Source: Campylobacter concisus
GTDB lineage: Bacteria; Campylobacterota; Campylobacteria; Campylobacterales; Campylobacteraceae
Direction of reading: 5' to 3'
Assembly: GCF_015230015.1 (NCBI RefSeq)
Contig: NZ_JAAKZC010000013.1
Location: forward strand, 1-60,402
Length of the DNA: 60,402 bases
Shown: positions 60,276 through 60,402 of the stretch, piece after piece
Position numbering within the stretch: the first letter of the stretch is position 1
Layout of the letters: every line of letters starts with the position of its first letter
Position numbers and translations under genes: made by a program
The notes under the pieces: generated by a model
What the model was told of the DNA's origin: nothing
The model's database searches: none
The model's input: only the letters and a program-made list of their open reading frames with translations

Positions 60276-60402
60276 GACAACCAAGACAACCAAGACAACC
60301 AAGACAACCAAGACAACCAAGACAACCAAGACAACCAAGACAACCAAGACAACCAAGACAACCAAGACAACCAAGACAACCAAGACAACCAAGACAACCA
60401 AG
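60276..60402. repeat. 9-bp tandem repeat (minisatellite), about 14 copies, cut by window edge
   Basis: Perfect tandem copies of GACAACCAA from 60276 to the end of the window (127 bases visible). Because the unit is a multiple of three, every frame stays open: KTT, DNQ or RQP repeats on the plus strand, and VVL-type on the minus strand. It could be an intergenic variable-number repeat or the start of a repeat-bearing gene that lies beyond the edge. The first base step (GGGACGACAACC) shows where the array began. Confidence 0.9.

Noticed and set aside
60144-60401. Minus-strand open frame of 85 codons encoding a Val-Val-Leu repeat
   Set aside because: It is a by-product of the 9-bp repeat. The unit leaves all frames open, the frame has no ribosome-binding site of note, and its non-repeat part is low-complexity Ile/Phe/Lys.
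60276-60402. CRISPR array
   Set aside because: Units are 9 bases with no spacers between them.
1-60402. tRNA, rRNA, insertion sequence or phage genes
   Set aside because: I looked through all gaps between genes and saw no cloverleaf-like sequence, rRNA segment, transposase or integrase motif.

Overview
The window looks like chromosome of a Campylobacter close to C. concisus or C. curvus. The evidence is AT-rich DNA full of AAATTT, TAAAAT/TATAAT-type -10 boxes with poorly conserved -35 regions, a tsaE-lptB-rpoN block and an argG-rplI-hslV-hslU-era block typical of Campylobacterota, a Campylobacter Cts-type transformation cluster, and ArsP/ArsR. Genes are packed tightly, often with 1-8 base overlaps, and many use GTG or TTG starts. 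I saw no tRNA, rRNA, CRISPR array or transposase gene.

Layout. 1-5154: a decayed inverted copy of an outer-membrane efflux gene, then a MacA-MacB-TolC-like tripartite efflux operon on the minus strand. 5208-14599: a UvrD/Rep helicase, diverging from pbpC and a giant alpha-2-macroglobulin gene. 14721-18469: valS and meso-diaminopimelate dehydrogenase. 18502-23414: a methionine ABC importer (metN, metI, two metQ copies) interrupted by an arsP/arsR pair. A structured leader with a Met/Cys-containing small ORF precedes metQ. 23439-26153: an AT-rich accessory island with a membrane protein and a three-gene toxin-like operon. 26401-30120: dedA, murI, ftsW, murG. 30112-34341: two unknown genes, then rpoN, lptB, tsaE and an S4-domain gene. 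34375-37301: a TonB-dependent siderophore receptor with a periplasmic esterase. 37522-41946: argG, rplI, hslVU, era. 42007-51283: nine overlapping genes of a type II secretion / type IV pilus-like DNA-uptake machine. 51311-53070: a PAS protein paired with a soluble chemoreceptor. 53754-60057: yqeY, ppx, a Pit phosphate transporter, lpxD, ilvH, ilvB. 60276-60402: a 9-bp minisatellite running off the right edge.

The most interesting region is the island at 24131-26153. The middle gene encodes a 336-residue protein that I read as a stand-alone relative of CD38/ADP-ribosyl cyclase NAD glycohydrolases. It is flanked by two paralogous small genes whose first 18 codons encode identical residues, which look like immunity (or chaperone) proteins. 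Second is the metQ leader, with a 19-codon ORF containing Met-Cys pairs, two mutually exclusive hairpins, and a third hairpin that buries the metQ ribosome-binding site.

Working together: peptidoglycan synthesis and turnover recur (Ddh makes meso-DAP, MurI makes D-Glu, MurG makes lipid II, FtsW polymerises it, PBP1C and the alpha-2-macroglobulin act in periplasmic repair and defence). Envelope biogenesis also recurs (LpxD, LptB). All assignments come from reading motifs; no database search was run.
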